Of a DNA stretch of 16,060 nt, positions 13,735 to 16,060 are shown piece by piece. The position numbers and the translations under genes were made by a program. This DNA comes from Monoraphidium neglectum (lineage: Eukaryota; Chlorophyta; Chlorophyceae; Sphaeropleales; Selenastraceae). The notes beneath the pieces are model-generated. The model was not told where the DNA came from. It did no database searches and saw only the letters and a list, made by a program, of their open reading frames with translations. The stretch is taken from assembly GCF_000611645.1 (NCBI RefSeq), contig NW_014012937.1, positions 1-16,060 of the forward strand, given 5' to 3'. Position 1 is the first letter of the stretch. Each line of letters begins with the position of its first letter.

Positions 13735-16060
13735 CTACTCCTTGTCGCTGTCACTGTCGCTGCGGATGCGCTGGACGGTCCCCTTGATGTCAGTGGAAAG
13801 CGTCGCCGCCACCTGGAAAGCAGGACGGGGCACATCGCAGATTGATGTTCGGAGGGTTATTCATTGCACGACAGTTGCTGGAGTCCCTTTTGTAGGTGAG
13901 CGTGGGCTCGTGCACAACCAGGGCCATGTGCGGAGTGCTGCTGCAAGGGCGAATGGATTTTCAAATATGTGCTGACTTGGACTGCTGCCGATGTTCAGGC
14001 CTGCCGCGTTGTTCACACCCTACTCATACAAGCCTCTAGAGTATGCAAGTGGCACACGGTGAGATGTTCAGTCACAGTGCCAACATCATAGTGACATCAC
14101 AGCGCGTCAGCCCGCACCTGCTTGAGGGCTGAGGGGTCCGCGGCGATGCCCTCGACGCTCTTCATCGTCTCACGCAGGGTGACGTCGTCCTGCAGCGCAG
14201 CCAGCACCTGGGGCAACAATGTGGGGGGACGTGCGGGGTTTTGAGTGGTGGGCCGGTTGAGGTTTGTTTTGGGGACGGGGCTGCACGGTACAGGTGCTGC
14301 CTGTGAGAGCGTGAGCCACATGTGTTGCTCTAATATAGGCGAGCTTTGATCAGAGGTGCGCATGTCATGCCGAGGTGTGAGATGTCACGGGTTATGGCAT
14401 GCAGAACAGCCCCAGCAGAAAAGGCGGGCGGTGAAACGTCATACAATGGCGCCGTCTGAGCGCGAGGAGCGTCTGGCTCGTGCACGGCACCACGGAGGGG
14501 CAGACCCTGCTCAGAGCGGGCGGCGCACCTGCAGCTTGGCGGGCGGCATGCGCTTGAGGATGGGGAGAATCGCCACGTTGAAGAAGCCCGGGTCGTTCAC
14601 CTGCAAAACCCCACGGGAGACAGCACGGGGTCAGGAGGGGCGAGCCACGATTGGGGCGCCCCACGCTCGCCGGGCGCCGGCGAGGCGTGGCAGCCCGCTC
14701 TTTGCACATGCATTAAACAATCCAACAACATTTGATACATCCGCCCACCAACCCCTACACCCTGGGCTGACGACGGGATCCTGAACGCACACGCTTGCCG
14801 GCGCCTATGGCACGACAGCGGCGCCGCCACAGCCAGCAGGGCGTAGAGCGCGGCATCAAGACCCCACCTGCGCCTCAAAGGCCTTCTCGTCAAAGGGCTG
14901 GTCCGCGCTGCGCAGCAGCTGCTCCAGCAGCCGCCGGCTGGAGGGGTTGGCGAGCAGCTGCCCGAACACCCGCCGCAGCGACTCAGCGTCCACTTGAACC
15001 TCCGAGTCAGGCGCAACCGCAGTCGCCACCGCCGCCGGCGCAGCCGAGGGCGAGGCGGCGGCCGCGGCCTTGGGCGCGGCCTTCGAACCTGCGTTCGAGG
15101 GGCGGGGGGCGTGTGGGGAAGGGAGGGGCGTGAGTGATGTCAGCGGGGCGCGGGTGGCAGCCAGGCAGCGCGTGAGGGAGGTTGGCCTGTACGGGGGAGG
15201 CAGACGGCATGTGGGCTCCATGTGCAGGCCTTGGGCGCCGTGCTTTGAAGCTAGGGTTCTAAGGGGAGCCCTGGTCTTTCTTGTGTGATGGATGGCCGTT
15301 GTGCGCGGGGCGGCGGAGGGCAGGCAGAGGGGCTGCCCCCTGCCTCCCAATAGCTGGCCTGGCCCGCCCCCTTGCAGCGGCCCCCCCTGTTCCTAGCTGC
15401 CCTCTAAAGGGCGCTCTCAGGGGTTGCTGTGCCGGGGGCTGGGGTACAGGGCAGGAATTTTACACCCTGGCGCCATTCCGAGGCGGGCCGCGGGCCGGTG
15501 GGGTACAGTACAGGCATGATGTTGTTTGCAGCTGCCGGGCGCAACGATATGGTACGGTTTTGAGTTGTTTGGGCAGGTTGCGCTGCCAGACACACGGGCA
15601 GCTTCCGCCGCGCCGCGCCCGAGTGGAGGGCGTCTTTGGGTGTCAGGACGTCAACAATCACATTGAGACGTGTCATAATGTGTTCGGGCGGGGCCCGCCG
15701 GCCCCCAGTGGGTGGGCCGGGGCGCTGCGCCGCGGTCTGCGCGGCGTGTGCGCGCGTCCCCACAAACAGGGGGGCGCCCCGGGACGACGACACAACTCCG
15801 CTCGCGCCATCAACGCGCGCGCGACGACAGGACAGCTGCATTCTTTCGATGATGTTCCCGTGCGCTATCACACACCAAAATTTATGTGCAACCCCACATC
15901 AAACCAGGTCAGATCAGGTCGTATCGGACGTCATCACATCACCCCGCCTTGCTCTCCCCCTCCTCACCAGAGGCGGCCGTCGCCGCGGCCGGCTTGGCCG
16001 CCGCGGGTGACGGCGGCGCCGGCTTGTCCTCCTTCTTGCCCTGACCGCCCGCCACGGGCG
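13735..16060 (-). CDS. Unrecognised protein with acidic Ser-Asp tail, C-terminal five exons (5' partial)
   Basis: Exons, 5' to 3' on the minus strand: beyond the right edge to 15968, then 15088-14868, 14600-14529, 14207-14118, 13812-13735 (TAG). All introns are GT-AG; the first junction is phase 1 (TCTG|GTGAGG to GCAG|GT) and the others phase 0, so at least 183 residues join without a break. The visible protein has a Lys-Glu-Asp-Lys-Pro segment, then a long Ala/Pro/Lys/Ser linker, then a helical region (SLRRVFGQLLANPSSRRLLEQLL; PGFFNVAILPILKRMPPAKLQ; VLAALQDDVTLRETMKSVEG). It ends in the acidic tail RSDSDSDKE, which looks like a casein-kinase-2-type site. I do not recognise the family. The helical repeats with Asp-Pro and Asn-Pro turns recall adaptor modules such as STI1-like domains, but that is only an impression. 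It is not part of PRP3: its own stop and UGUAA signal precede the PRP3 start. Confidence 0.6.
15089..15967 (-). other. 879-nt intron of the unknown gene
   Basis: It is two to eight times longer than most other introns here. A sense-strand open frame without stops covers 15404-15871 (155 codons; Arg/Ala/Pro-rich with a more ordinary stretch around RLNVIVDVLTPKDALHSG). No known domain was recognised and its ends show no splice consensus linking it to the flanking exons. The rest holds G-rich and C-rich low-complexity sequence and nothing else identifiable. Confidence 0.5.

Overview
The window is nuclear DNA of a eukaryote with GC-rich coding sequence and many short introns. It is most likely a green alga of the Chlorophyceae (Chlamydomonas/volvocine type). 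The reasons are dense GT-AG introns of roughly 60-400 nt with GTGCGT/GTGGGT/GTGAGT donors, Ala/Gly/Pro-rich low-complexity coding tracts, abundant CA and CAG/CTG microsatellites in introns and spacers, and UGUAA-type poly(A) signals 3' of three genes. No bacterial-type operon, transposase gene, rRNA, convincing tRNA or CRISPR array was seen. The species cannot be named from the sequence alone.

Layout: (1) 110-852, plus strand: 3' end of a leucine-rich-repeat protein gene, two exons visible. (2) 1491-6384, minus strand: a complete 15-exon gene for the outer-kinetochore protein NDC80/HEC1 (about 620 aa), convergent with the LRR gene. (3) 6818-12084, minus strand: a complete 13-exon gene for the U4/U6 snRNP splicing factor PRP3/PRPF3 (about 673 aa). 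It lies head-to-tail upstream of NDC80 with only 433 bp between the PRP3 stop and the NDC80 start. (4) 13735-16060, minus strand: the last five exons of an unrecognised gene with an Ala/Pro/Lys-rich linker, a helical C-terminal region and an acidic Ser-Asp tail. It continues past the right edge. The spacer 12085-13734 holds the PRP3 upstream region, a (CA)25 tract, an unusual pair of overlapping perfect inverted repeats (13134-13183) and the 3' UTR of gene 4.

I built the exon models by hand from splice consensus, codon-phase continuity and recall of the human NDC80 and PRPF3 proteins. Every internal junction listed is phase-consistent. One PRP3 intron needs a GC-AG rather than GT-AG boundary. 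The genes do not form a pathway: NDC80 works in chromosome segregation and PRP3 in splicing. I see no novel defence or mobile system. The points most worth a second look are the two-state hairpin, the perfect (CTG)34 tract inside an NDC80 intron, the GC-AG intron, the unknown gene with its outsized intron, and CA repeats placed next to splice acceptors.
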